From: Astrocystis sublimbata
Lineage: Eukaryota; Ascomycota; Sordariomycetes; Xylariales; Xylariaceae
NCBI GenBank assembly: GCA_022453515.1
Contig: JAJNNY010000056.1
Location: forward strand, 62,001-126,000
Reading direction: 5' to 3'
Length of the DNA: 64,000 nt
The position numbers and the translations under genes were made by a program. Positions 12,329 to 23,833 of the stretch are shown piece by piece. The notes beneath the pieces were generated by a model. The model worked only from the letters and a program-made list of their open reading frames with translations. It had not been told where the DNA came from and did not search any database. Every line of letters begins with the position of its first letter. Within the stretch, counting starts at the first letter, position 1.

Positions 12329-14344
12329 GTTACTATAAAGCACTGTGACCAAATGTAAGGAGATCGATGCCAAACTCGTTTTGGCGAAAAAAGCCACCCA
12401 ATGTGACGCTTCGCCCACTTGCCCCTAGCCTTTTGTTGAAAGTCGTGAGAATACCTCGCGGCATGAACAGACAGCTTGGCCGAGGCCAATTTAGGCTGAC
12501 GTCTGCCGCTCGTTCTATAATATGCACATGAGGCTGCCTATTATATTTCAATTCGAGCAGACGTCTGCGGATCACTAGTATTCCCACAACGGCTCTGCCA
12601 GCCCTACAGTGCTTGCCTGTCCATTCGTTGCATGAAGACCTCTACACGAGCACTCACATGCCAGCGCAAGGAAACATCACGGCATTTTTCGGGGAGTAGC
12701 TAGGGTGCAGCGGAGTGGTGTATGACCATCTCCTCCCTGGCCGCTCCCGGTCTCGTGTATCCAGCCACGGCGCCCGCCGCCCGTGAACCTTAGCCTTTGG
12801 AGACTCATCAGTTGAGATAATACCCGAAGGCTTCAACCGCGAGCGAATGCCCACCCGTCACGCTGCCACCAGGTTGAGCAGTCCATTTCGTTCGCAGATC
12901 CCAAGAGCCAAACGTTATTGCGTGCAAGGTGGATGCAGTGTGCAGGGTCGACACCACCCACGCTGCATGATGCATCCATTTCTCCTCACCCAGCTTGTCG
13001 TGAAGCCGACCACACCGAGAGGGTATCCCCAATCCTGGTGTCGGATACGGGACTGAGACCCCATTTTCTTTTGATTTAGTCATCATCGAACAATTGTCCC
13101 TGGCAGGAGAAGAAGAAACGCTGCGGGAATTTTTCGACAATCATGCAGCCCGCCCCTTACCCGCTACAACCTCTCGCCTCCGTCGCGACGTTGAGCCTGC
13201 AATGGCTCTAGGGCAACTTTTACTGCCGGCGCTTAGTGAGAATACCGTTCCAACAGCGCTGGGGTAATTAATTGCTACCCAATGATCGCACTGGTGGAAT
13301 CTGACACGGTTTCACGGCAGAAGCCATAAGGCTGGGTATGGCTACGCAATTAATAGCCTCGACATGCCGACTTCGCGTAATCATCGACTCTCACCTCATC
13401 ACTGCCTAGGTAAGTAACAGCTACAACACGGTGTGTTCCTGGCCGAATTAGGAATAGCAAAGCTGTGTTGATCTCGGTACGCTAGCGGGATCACGCAGCT
13501 GTTGGTGCGAATCACCCCCAAGTAATATCGTTGTAAGATGGATGATGGAGGAAGCTGACCGTAAGCTGGACTATAGAACTTGGCTCGCCTGGTATGGTTT
13601 GGCCAACTTTCACGCATAAGCCGCAGTATCAGCATCAGCAATTGGAGGAATGTAGCAAGATAGCGCCTGATTGAATCATTGAACTTCGGATAATTATGCT
13701 CCATTTTACGACCAACTTTCGATCGCTCGAAATGAGGACAACACAGCAGCTCGTCAAGTGGCGGCGTTGAGTTGGTCGGAATATCTGAACACAGCATAGA
13801 ACTATTACTGCATAAGATGATGACTTTCGACCATTGCATCGTAGCAGTTGACTAGAAGCGATGCCACCCTGTTTAGACGAATTAGAGAGATTTTCAGCCC
13901 GCCAATTTATCTAGGTCAGCTCGAATGTGTCCAACTTCTCCTTTTTGAGGCTTTATCTCGAAAGCTCGGCCTCTCGGAGCATTGAGAATGCCGGCGGCCA
14001 GCCTAGCATCCAAAATAGCACGATGCAGGATCGTTGTAACCATCTCACGATGTGTTTGATGATATGACTGCACAGGTGAGTGAGTCTAAGTACCTAGGCA
14101 GCTAGAGGTAAAACATAGCTGGAGGTGAACGTGAATGTCGGCGATGAGGATGTCTTCCGAGCCAGTACCTGCGTACATGCAGGTACCTACCTAAAGTACC
14201 TACTTGCGGTACTGGGCGAGCTGGGTAGTACCCAGTTGCAATGCCCCGAATTTCAACTTTTCAAGGTGTCAAGGTGCGCTCCAAAACAATACGGTTTGCC
14301 GGGTACCGAGACACACCAAGCCTAAACAGTACTAGATATGCAAT

Positions 14345-14510
14345 ACTTACTCTCGAACTGAACCTCAGTACCCTAGGTACATGTATGTAGGTATGTTACC
14401 TAGCCGGCCGAGGGCCTAGGCAGCTCGGCAGGGCTAGGTACATGTATCTAGGGCTCGCTACTCGGCTAGGTTCGCTCAATAGGCTAAGCCCCAGGACCTA
14501 GGACCTGGTC
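14345..14510. repeat. dense TAGGTA/CCTAGG island
   Basis: CTAGGTACATGTAT occurs twice, near 14373 and 14445, surrounded by CCTAGG, GGCCTAGGC and TAGGTA words on both strands. Similar islands recur between genes throughout the window and are absent from the exons. No coding potential is seen. Confidence 0.7.
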
Positions 14511-15173
14511 GAGCCCGGGCGAGGTCGTGATAAAAAAAAACTCGACACTGCCTTTTAGCAGACCCACTATAGTGACCTCTATCGCCACCTGAGATTAATA
14601 TGGAAGCATAATCAACGAAAAGAACAATCCTAAGCATGTCTAGCTATTGAATACTTCTAAGCATAAGTAGAGTATATAAGGCATTAAGAGCCATTTCATA
14701 GTTTAGGAATTGGCTTAAATATAATCATAAAGATTAAAATAACCTCAGAAGTAGCCAAATTAGGAAATTGACATAAAAGTTTTCGAGCTCCAGATGTACC
14801 GGTGGGTCTAGTCTGCCGATCAGGTGTCCAGTTCTTTTTTTGATAACCTCACTCGGGCTTGTCTAGCGTACCGGCGAGGCGGTTCTTGTTTGTCCAATCA
14901 GAAGCGGAATAGTCTGACAGACATTTCCGCTTCGGGAAAGGTTGCCTTGGCGCCTGTGAAGACAAAAGACAAATCGAGGATTTGACTTCAGGAAACGTTG
15001 ATTAAGTGGGCTATGTATGGTAAGTACTTTTGGTGAGAAAAATAAAATCAGATCTCTATAATACGTGTATAAATCCACGCGAGCCAGTCTACCACGATTC
15101 AAATGCTCATCGCCCAAGGAATAACGCTCTCAGTTGTCATTTAATGACCCATCCCCATTCACCTTTGTTGATA

Positions 15174-16376
15174 TCATAACGTAGACCTCAAATTCTGCAA
15201 CTTTAACAACATATCCTCGGTAGCTTCGCGTATTCGATCGGTCAATGGTTTGTTGGGCAAGTCACAAGACACGATAGCCGAATAATACGCTGTTCTAAGC
15301 TTATTAGTCAATTCGAGAAGCTGCTCAGACCTTGCTGAGACGAGGTTTCTTTCGACCGACTGTGTGCCATGGCTGAAGCCTCCGCCCAACGAAAGTATAT
15401 GTTTCTCAAACATGACACTGTGGCATGACTCAATTATTTTGTAAAACATTGTATTCAACAGATACCCCGAAGCGTTAATTCCGAAACGACGAACGCACGC
15501 CTTGCACGATGCGAATATACCACACGCGTCGATAATTCGGTGGTTGGTGTCCCGTAAAGTATCGAATGACGCTGGCTCCGGAGTTGACATGCGGTATGAC
15601 ATGATGAACGAATCCATGAATTTGATAAAACAACCGTCCTCTTCAGCTGTTGTTGGATTATGAGTATGAGGTAAGAGTTGATCCGGTAGTGTTGCTTGCT
15701 TTTGCAGCGTGGGTTGCTCTATCGGGCTTGGCAGGTATTCAAATCCAAGTAATGGTGACTGCGGAGGCCGTGGGTAGTAATATATATTCTGCGTGCTTTG
15801 TTCCCCCCAAAAAGGCATCGAAAAGTTAAATGGCTGAGTTTGAGCCATGGGAACCATAGCGCCTGATGAAGAGGGGTCGGCAATCGATGTGTTCGGCTCG
15901 TTGCTGGTAAAATCCCAGAATTGTTGAGGAGGGTATCCTACGTTCGTCTGCTGTGGCATCCCAAGGTCCAAGCGTTCGAAGCCACTGGCATCCCCAAAGT
16001 CGAAAACCGACATTTCGTTCATCATTGTATTGGTGTTGCTACTCGGCGATTCGGAGGGGAGCACATCCCAAGGCTGTTGAGGGGGGAATGATGCTTGTTG
16101 TTCTGCTGGCGGGGGATAATACAGCGATTGAGCACCTTCTGCGATCTGGCTCATTGGCTTGGCTTCTTGCTGATGGGAAGATATTGAGCTTTGTTTGATG
16201 TCGAGTCTTTGTGTTTGCTTCCTTGCCCGAGAGGTGGGCGAGTAGTTGCATTCTAAACCGATCTGCCGACACCGCCTGCACATCGGACGGTCTTTGGTGC
16301 ATTTGACTTTGGCCAAAAAACACCCGTCACAGGATGCACGTAGACGAGCCCCGCGCTCCTTTGGTACTGGAGGCAT
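15174..16376 (-). CDS. AflR-like Zn2Cys6 transcription factor
   Basis: Single-exon gene of 400 residues. A Zn2Cys6 cluster with spacing C-x2-C-x6-C-x5-C-x2-C-x6-C lies at residues 16-43 (CDGC ... CTKDRPMC ... C), preceded by a basic stretch (RLRAS). A Gln/Pro/Ser-rich linker follows over about residues 50-240. The C-terminal third contains the cysteine-containing helical segment IIDACGIFASCKACVRRFG and a following helix-rich tail, resembling regulators of the AflR family that control aromatic polyketide clusters. It lies between the reductase and the PKS, so it is probably a pathway regulator of this locus acting with the Cmr1-type factor. In Pestalotiopsis fici the melanin locus also carries two regulators (PfmaF, PfmaH); orthology to PfmaF is only a guess. 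Confidence 0.8.
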   Translation of the reverse strand: MPPVPKERGARLRASCDGCFLAKVKCTKDRPMCRRCRQIGLECNYSPTSRARKQTQRLDIKQSSISSHQQEAKPMSQIAEGAQSLYYPPPAEQQASFPPQQPWDVLPSESPSSNTNTMMNEMSVFDFGDASGFERLDLGMPQQTNVGYPPQQFWDFTSNEPNTSIADPSSSGAMVPMAQTQPFNFSMPFWGEQSTQNIYYYPRPPQSPLLGFEYLPSPIEQPTLQKQATLPDQLLPHTHNPTTAEEDGCFIKFMDSFIMSYRMSTPEPASFDTLRDTNHRIIDACGIFASCKACVRRFGINASGYLLNTMFYKIIESCHSVMFEKHILSLGGGFSHGTQSVERNLVSARSEQLLELTNKLRTAYYSAIVSCDLPNKPLTDRIREATEDMLLKLQNLRSTL

Positions 16377-16641
16377 GACATCGAATCCTGTTGGTGGATT
16401 GGATCGTTGCCTTTGGTATGGGGATGCTATGGGCTCGAGCCGTGTTGCAGCCTAGTGAGACTTTTGATGTTGATATTCCGAAGGGCCCGCACGGAGAAAC
16501 GAATTGGATCTTTTTGTCGATCGAGGACGGAACGAAAAAAACGTGCTCAGGATAGGGGTACACCCCTGAAAGTACCAAAACGAGACACCCTTCTGAACTT
16601 TAGTACATATTGTTATCTACCTAGGAAGACGTGTATATGCT

Positions 16642-17600
16642 TCATCGTTCGAAGAATAGTTCATTGATTAGATTTTGCACGAAGTCGAGGTCCGTTAGAA
16701 GAGAACGTAGTTGCAATTCTCCCAACGTTTGAGAATGAGGAGTCTTGGGGTGTGGAAGTCCAATACAAAAAGAGAGGCAAGTTTCATAAAACTTAAAACT
16801 GTCTAGGGAGTACGAAGTGCCCAAGATTTCAAGAGGCCGTTGGTCGTAGCTGGAGAAGAACCAGGTTCTTAAACAAAGGGGGCCAGGCTCTAGGAATTTA
16901 GAATGTAGCTACATGTAGGTGGTGAGGATACAGTGAGAATGGTTAGAGCAGCTGAGATTATTGGTTGTTACGCGTCACGGTGCCAGATACACCCGTTGGG
17001 GCCAAAATCTGAAATGTCGCTCTACAGCATGTTACTTGCCATTGTAAAGACCTGGGCAGTGCGTCCGGGAGAGCAAGGATGGGTGCCCAGGTGTGCTGGT
17101 AATTTATTCTAGGAGACGCAGACGCATGGTGTGGCTGCCTTAGAGCGCAGGAATTATCCGAGTGGGGGTCCTCATAACAAGACAAGGGCAGGAAAGGACC
17201 AACTAGCCTCAGTACGATCATTGGTGTATCAGAAAGTAAGCTGAACAATGTAGGTCTCTGAGGCAGACTGGGGCCCAGGATCCGGGCAAATTCTTGGAGT
17301 TTTGCGAAATAGCTTCTACGTTCCTGGTAGGTGCGGTATCGCACAGCAATGGGTGGCGACGTGGTGCACAGAAAGAGGGACAATGCAGATGGCGAGAGAG
17401 CGCGACCGGTGATTGTACTTAGAGACGAGACGGCGATACCCACTAGGGCCAATGCAATATGACCGGATTGCGGGCGCGTCACAGACACTGCCTCCACTGC
17501 TTCTTTTTGCTGGAGCAGAGGCTCCAGGGGGTCGCGCAGCATAAAGAGACAGGGTGGTTGATCCTCATGCAAGCATTTGTGTAAGTAAGATCGTTACCCA
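16642..17600 (-). pseudogene. unrecognised protein-like remnant or spliced gene
   Basis: The minus strand carries two open blocks that read like real protein rather than shadow frames. The 5' block (about 17600 to 17110) begins near KCLHEDQPPCLFMLRDPLEP and continues through a hydrophobic segment (GHIALALVGIAVSS) and a helical stretch (RSYFAKLQEFARILG). The 3' block (about 16900 to 16642) reads through LRTWFFSSYDQRPLEILG and ends at FVQNLINELFFER and a stop. The region between them is less protein-like and could contain one or more introns or frame breaks. No start codon fitting the 5' block was found. I do not recognise the family. It may be a decayed gene or a mis-modelled spliced gene inside the melanin-type locus. 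Confidence 0.3.
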
Positions 17601-20600
17601 AGAATAATGGGAAGCAGGTAACATGCATAGATCGCTAATTACATGGCATGCTGCGCAGAAGGTGACATGAGATCTTACTGGGTAAGGTGAATACCCAGGT
17701 AAGTAATAAGTGTACGAACTGTAATCTTGTAGAGATCATATGCGATCACTATGGTTACCAAAGTAAAAAACACAGACACATGAAAAGTGTATTAAGAGCT
17801 CGAGAGCATCGACATTTTGTGACTATGAACGGAACTCCAAAAGTTGGCTCAATAGTATCATATAATACCTGTTCCCCTTAAGGGCTGCAAGTTGCGTTGG
17901 CCCAAATTAGAATCATTTTCAAGAGAGACAACGACCAGCCTCTCCAGCCTCAATGTGGCTCTTGGATGTTGGAGACAAACTCAATGTTACCACGTGGATG
18001 TCATCTGTTTGTGTTGTTGGCCCAGTAACTTTTGGGCAAAGAGTGGAATAAACTGCCCAAGAGGAGCTTGAAGATTTTAATCATTAGTTACAGAGGTATA
18101 ATGATAATGGCTGTAAGCGTAAACAAACATGGCAGGGGGCCAAGACAGCAATTTAATTGTCTACAGATACACGAACCGCATTTTATCCCCTAAAGACCAA
18201 GGTATATAGTTTGTTTTCGCGGTACAAGTGAAACCTTAAATTCTTTTGACCCTATGGATTATCCGGCCAAGATAGATGGTATCAGCCCATTTTTGCTTAT
18301 GCCCCGTTTGGTAGAGTTCATACATACATGTAGGAATATACTAACCTAGATAGGTACCTAATGTCTATTGGGGTACCTAGGCTCGCTTGCTGACCCCTGT
18401 TGGACATTGAAATGGGTTGCATTGATCGCAACCAAAAGTGAGATGTAGGATGGATGAATTTACAAGTACCTAGAGACCTGGCCTTGAGGTGTCCTTTTGA
18501 GACACTGTGCCTCGTATCTACCTAACAACATCAGATATGTCCGCATTACTTAGGTAGGTATACCACATACACACAGTATGCTCAACGAGGTACCTACCTA
18601 AGATACAATGGTCTTAACAACTCCCAGGGAACAAACAGAGTGGCTCCCGAGGCTTCATGTCGGTAATTGTGGTGTCAGGAACTGCAATCAATGCCAAGTC
18701 CCCCCACGATCTGCGCCAAAACCAAAGGAGAAATCGAGATTGTGTGATGAGCCTCAACCGGTCCCTACTGGTGCAGCCAAGTCCCATCACCCACATGGAT
18801 ATGAGAAGGGTTTCCGTGCGCTGCAACATACATCAACAGGTGCGCACACAATGATTGGCAATTTGCCAGCTACGCACGTGAGAGACGCACACTGACACTG
18901 TGTATAGTATGTGAGAATTCATCATGATTCTGCAAAAGTACGCAGTCCCCATCACGCCAAAGGTCCACCGTGGGTGTGGGTGGCTGTTCATGTTCGTGAT
19001 GTCAACCGACCCCAAGACTGACCTGTAGCAGTTGCATGAACTACCTAGGTACAGCTTTACTTTATCAATCGGCTCTACAGCCAGTGGACGGTTGCCATAC
19101 TTCGGTAATCTCCTAACATTCTCTCAGCTTATGGCTTGAATACACTTGGATGGAACAAATGTCACGCTTTCGAGGCACGTCGAGGCACGTCGAGGTTAGT
19201 TTGAGGAGATCGATCTCACTTCGAAGGTTGGAAGTTCCAGGCAGGCATCTAGGTATCTGATTCTCTATGTAATTGTTGTTCCCGTACACTCCACCCCCAT
19301 ATGCCACCCAATCCCCTTTGCAGTCAACCTACGAGATGTATCCAATGCATCTCGGTGCTTGATAAGTCTAACCCCGATTCCACTCGGAACTTGCTACTTC
19401 TCAGCACATTCATCGCAAATAACATATCACAAAACGCCCACAGGTTTAAAGAACACAGTAATGGCATCTCAGATGATGGTGCTGCTTCCACGCATGGTAT
19501 CTACTGCTTTAGTGGTTTTTAGGTTCCGGAAGTCCGTTGCCTTGTGGTATGCACTCTACCTGATACATTGCCTGCTCGCCTAACCACGCGGCGTGCTAGA
19601 GGTGATCATCACAAGGTTTTATGAGACAGATGTGCTATAGTTCACACATGACATGTACACTTATAGTGTTGAAAAACGTAGCTGAGAATGAACGAATACT
19701 TGCGGTAGTGTCTGCCACATTGCGAAAGCTTGGACCCATGTTTGTCAAGTCTCATGGAGGCTAGTTTTTCTACCATTTGACTCTACTCGTCAGCTTTCGC
19801 CGCTGGCGACACTTTGGATTCTACAAGATCATCGTCTCCATATAGCTCTAGAAGGCGCTTTCCGCATCAATTCCGAGCCGGTTCCGAGCCAACTTATATC
19901 CTCTTTCTTTTGGTCCAACAATGTGCTCGCAAGACCTACATGCATCGTATTACCATATCATTATATAAGCTCTTTGGGTAGACGCATGAATTGTGAATTG
20001 TAACATTTCACGGGCACCATGATCTTGCAAGTTGCACCAAATGCAATAGCAGCAATCGATATCGCCTGGGATACCATGATTGTATCTCCCGATACCCTTT
20101 GGGCCTCTGCGTCACTTGCAGCTTGATCAACCGGTGCTTGATCTTACCGCTAAATACGAGAACTGGTGGCCTTGCGAGCCGAGCGAGCCTGTACTGTGCG
20201 GGTCAAAGCGATCTCGGGTTTGGGCACGTGGCTCGGTGCTTTTTGTAAAAGGGATAATTACGTGCCAGTGAGACGTTTGGGATAGAGCGCCGTTGGCATT
20301 CAATCGAGCGATAGTGGCAAAAGTTTCAGCAATGATGGGCTTCCAAGATCGGGCTGGGTTAATTAGGCCACCACCTCTCAACAGATCCGAACTATAACCA
20401 TTGGGAGTCAGGGGGTCATTGACTTGTATGGTAATGATAAGGCTGTACCACCCTATCCGCATCTTTTGAATCTACGAATCTTGCATATGTCTTGTCTTGA
20501 CTTAATTACCTGCAACCCCCATGCTTCTGGGAACGTCGTCGACAGATGTACTGGACGCCATGCCATCGATCTCGAATGCTTTTCTCGCGGGTAAGCCCCC

Positions 20601-21597
20601 CGGATGACGGCTATGTATTATCGCTTCTTGCCGTCCAACCTATCCAAGGTGTAATCCCGGTACTACCAGGGGCACACCGCTCACCTGGGGAACCTTATCC
20701 TCCTGGCGGATCCGAAGACAAATCAGTTGACATAGCCAAGCGTTTCGAAATCGTGCATAGTCGGCATGGCGGGCACGGTTGTCGATGCAAGATTGATTGG
20801 TATTCCCCGCAGAGATCCCGATCAGCATCATCAGCTCGGCATCGTGCAGTCGCTGCAATGGGAAAAATTAGCTACAGGGAGCGGGAAGCGATAGTCACCG
20901 GCCATATCCCGAACTCCAAAGACGGAGGGGGGATAGCTGCCACCTCAACGATGGTCAAACACCGCGGACTACTGGGCGATATACCCCGTCCGGTTCAAGT
21001 TATATGCGCTCTTGAAGTCGGACGGAAACTCTCCTTGATCCTATCGTGACATGCGGCCTAGGAGCTTTTAGGAACGAACACCCCCGACGCGCAGAGTCAA
21101 GCAGATTTCTAATTGGACAGTATCTCTCATGGTTCGTGGCGCTGAGCTAGTCTAGGACCACACCCACAATGTCGATATTGCCATGCGAGGGCACCAAAGA
21201 ACCGGAGGTCATCTTTTTTGGAGTACTCAACGAAACAACACACAGCTTAACGTAACGTAACCTGGCCGGCGTTCTGGGCAGTTTTGCTTTTGCGTTTTGC
21301 AGGAATGGGAGCCGACGAGCACGGTTCAAGGTAGGCGACCTTAGTTCGAAGACTATTATAAAGTACACAACGTCAGGTGGGTTGACGACGCAGGCAACGG
21401 GTGTGGTGGTGGGTGTAGGATGCGGTGTTACGCGTCGCGAATAGCCTCCATCTCCCGTCGGCACTTGTTTCTCCTGTGTGCTACCTATAAATAAGTAAGT
21501 ACCTACTTGGTACTTAAGTGCCTTAAGTACATACCTACACACTTAAGTACCTAGGCCCGCTAGGTATATCCAAATGTATGGAACCTGGGTGAGATCC

Positions 21598-21645
21598 ACC
21601 AACAACAACGACAACAACAACTACAACAACACCTGAACAACAACG
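21598..21645 (+). repeat. CAA-rich microsatellite
   Basis: Imperfect tandem CAA triplets, interrupted by CGA and CTA, in gene-poor DNA. Confidence 0.85.
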
Positions 21646-21896
21646 TGGCCCCCTGTCCGCTATCGATGCGTTTATGGGGCGTTTTTCCTGTTCAGCGTGC
21701 CATCGCCTCAGGCTCCACTGCTGGGTCGCTGCTGTGTGTTGCACTGCACGAGGGCAGTTCGCACCCATCCCCCCCCCATCACCCCCCATTCCCCCCGACC
21801 AACCCGAGACCACCTTAGCTTTCCTACATGTCCCTCCCTACCTACCTCTTAAGTACCGATGTAGGCATCTCGTCACTCTGCCAGATAATCGAATGT

Positions 21897-21938
21897 CATC
21901 TACCTACCTACCTACCTACCTACATATGTAGGTAGGTA
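21897..21938. repeat. TACC repeat ending in a perfect 26-nt palindrome
   Basis: A tandem CTAC tract runs into CATATG and then TAGGTAGGTA, giving a perfect palindrome at 21913-21938 centred on CATATG at 21923-21928. It could extrude as a hairpin. Confidence 0.85.
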
Positions 21939-23833
21939 TCGTAATTGGTTTGATCTCGCATGTGCATGTCGCGCCGACAGCCTCGTAAAGTCGAGGAATT
22001 CCACAGCGCAAAAATAGCAGACATGACCAATTCGCTGACGGCCATCTGCCAGAAACTTGGACGACTCCAAAAGGCGCGCGCGCAATCGCTGGAATGGTAT
22101 AGCGAGAGGCATTGGATGTTTCAGCTTTCAATATATCCGTGTCTAATATCGGCAGCCACCTCCAACTCTCTCATGAACGCTGCCGCGTGCTTCTCTGAGA
22201 TCGCAAACACCACCCAAGCCACAGCAGCGACGGCCATGCAGCCTGGTCATTGGCCGTGTGGTCGTCTGTGTTGCGTACTCCGTCTCGACCGAGGGGGAAA
22301 TGGTCGACCCGTGACCGCTTGGTCGGTTGTCGGTCAGAGAAACCACGGCTACGGCTGTACAGTATACGCTGTGCACTCTGGGACGACTGCTACGTCGCCG
22401 CGATACGAGAGTCCGTGTAATCGACCTGGGCCATCTGTGCCATTCAGCTACCTGCCTGCCTCGCTGTTGATCCGATGGTGCGGTGAAGGCCTGCAAAAAC
22501 GTCATTCCAACATGTGAGATCTGATCTGTGGTACGGGACCCCCAGCCTCTCTGTCGTGTTCGTGCTTGTGCAGCTGTTTTCCTTGCTATTTCCTCTACAC
22601 AATCTTCTATTCTCTTGCATCCCCCCCGGTATCTAGACACGAAACAAGTACCTTGTCCGGGGAATTTCCCACTCCCATTATAGCTGAGGGCTACTATAGT
22701 GTCAACCGTCGTCAGCACGTCACCAAGAGGCTCAAGCCCACCTCGACTACCTATCTTCTACTTATGCGTCTAGTGTAATTTGCAGTAGATAACGTTTCAT
22801 ATCAAAGATATGGCCTTCTAATTCGTTGTCGAGGATCGTTGAAGCATCAGCCGGAAATGACACCAACCCGATGCCAATCACGGTCGGCTGCATCACGCTC
22901 AAGTTGATCTGGATTTTGAGGACTGAGATATGACTAATAAGATTTTGCACCAGCCCTTCAAAGGTCCAATATAGCTGTACACGATATCTGGTTTACCCCT
23001 TATCATGACAATGGAAGTATAACCCACCAGAACCCCATACCTTAAGACCGGCGTAGCATAGGCCAACAGCATTGTTGCCTATCTTCATGGCCTGGGCCAT
23101 GCCCCAAATATTTACTATGTTCCCTCAAATACGCTTGCGTGAAGCCTCTGGAATCTCTAGTACCGGACATCGCGCAGCAGTGAGAGAGGCTATTGTAGGT
23201 TACCAGGCGAAACAAGTGGAACCTTACGCAATCGTCACAAACACATAGAAGTAATAAAACACAGTGATGGTAAAACTATCGAATGAAGCCAGGCGGTTAC
23301 TAAACCTTTCCGATACCTTCTAGGGCTGCCCATGGTGTTTGTCCCAGAATGTGTAATAGTTCTACAATGATTAGAAATTGCTTAACATCGATCGTTCGTG
23401 CTTACCTTAGCATATGCTAAATCTTGACCACAACGACTATTTCAATATTTCGGTAGATTAGTAGGTCCGCGGCAAGCTTGGAGAAAAGTCGGGGGGTGAT
23501 AGGGCTAAGTTCAAATCACGTAATGAAGCACTCAAACGAGGTTGTAGCAAGGAATCGTCAATTTTTGAAGACATGCAGGATATGAAGGCTCTAGAATATA
23601 TATGTAAATATATGTGTGTCTGAATAGCACGAAGCTATATTATGGCTAACACCTCCTTCGAAGATGTGCCTAAGGATGAAATAGATTTATGACCAATATC
23701 ATCGGGAAGTAACATCCGATACCTTCAGTAGCCGGAGTTATGTAATGATCGTAGACATGTGCAATGACCGTCTCCTCGTCATGTTTATACTATACTCTCG
23801 ACGTTCGATCGAAGTATCTGTCGAGCTTCTCAA

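Larger units (their letters stand above)
11842..15173. other. intergenic region with microsatellites and TAGGTA islands
   Basis: No gene is supported over 3.3 kb. Open frames (146 codons, minus, 13399-13839; 110 codons, minus, 12808-13140) show no family resemblance. A CT repeat occurs at 12302-12328. A dense TACCTA/TAGGTA island with GCC-rich palindromic stretches occupies about 14090-14510, including two copies of CTAGGTACATGTAT about 70 bp apart. The stretch from 14570 to 14800 is visibly AT-rich. Confidence 0.5.
17601..23833. other. 6 kb gene-poor stretch between the two regulators' side and the PKS
   Basis: No gene can be supported. Open frames up to 191 codons (minus, 22143-22718) and 167 codons (plus, 20546-21049) have no domain and overlap other open frames. 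The stretch contains TACCTA/TAGGTA islands at about 18345-18380, 18550-18605, 21494-21556 and 21840-21940, a CAA-rich tract at 21598-21645, and a short tandem GAGGCACGTC repeat near 19170. The 3' region of the PKS from about 23350 to 23830 is moderately AT-rich. Confidence 0.5.

Noticed and set aside
22143..22718. 191-codon minus-strand frame
   Set aside because: Arg/Ser/Thr-rich composition, overlapped by a 185-codon plus-strand frame; no domain.
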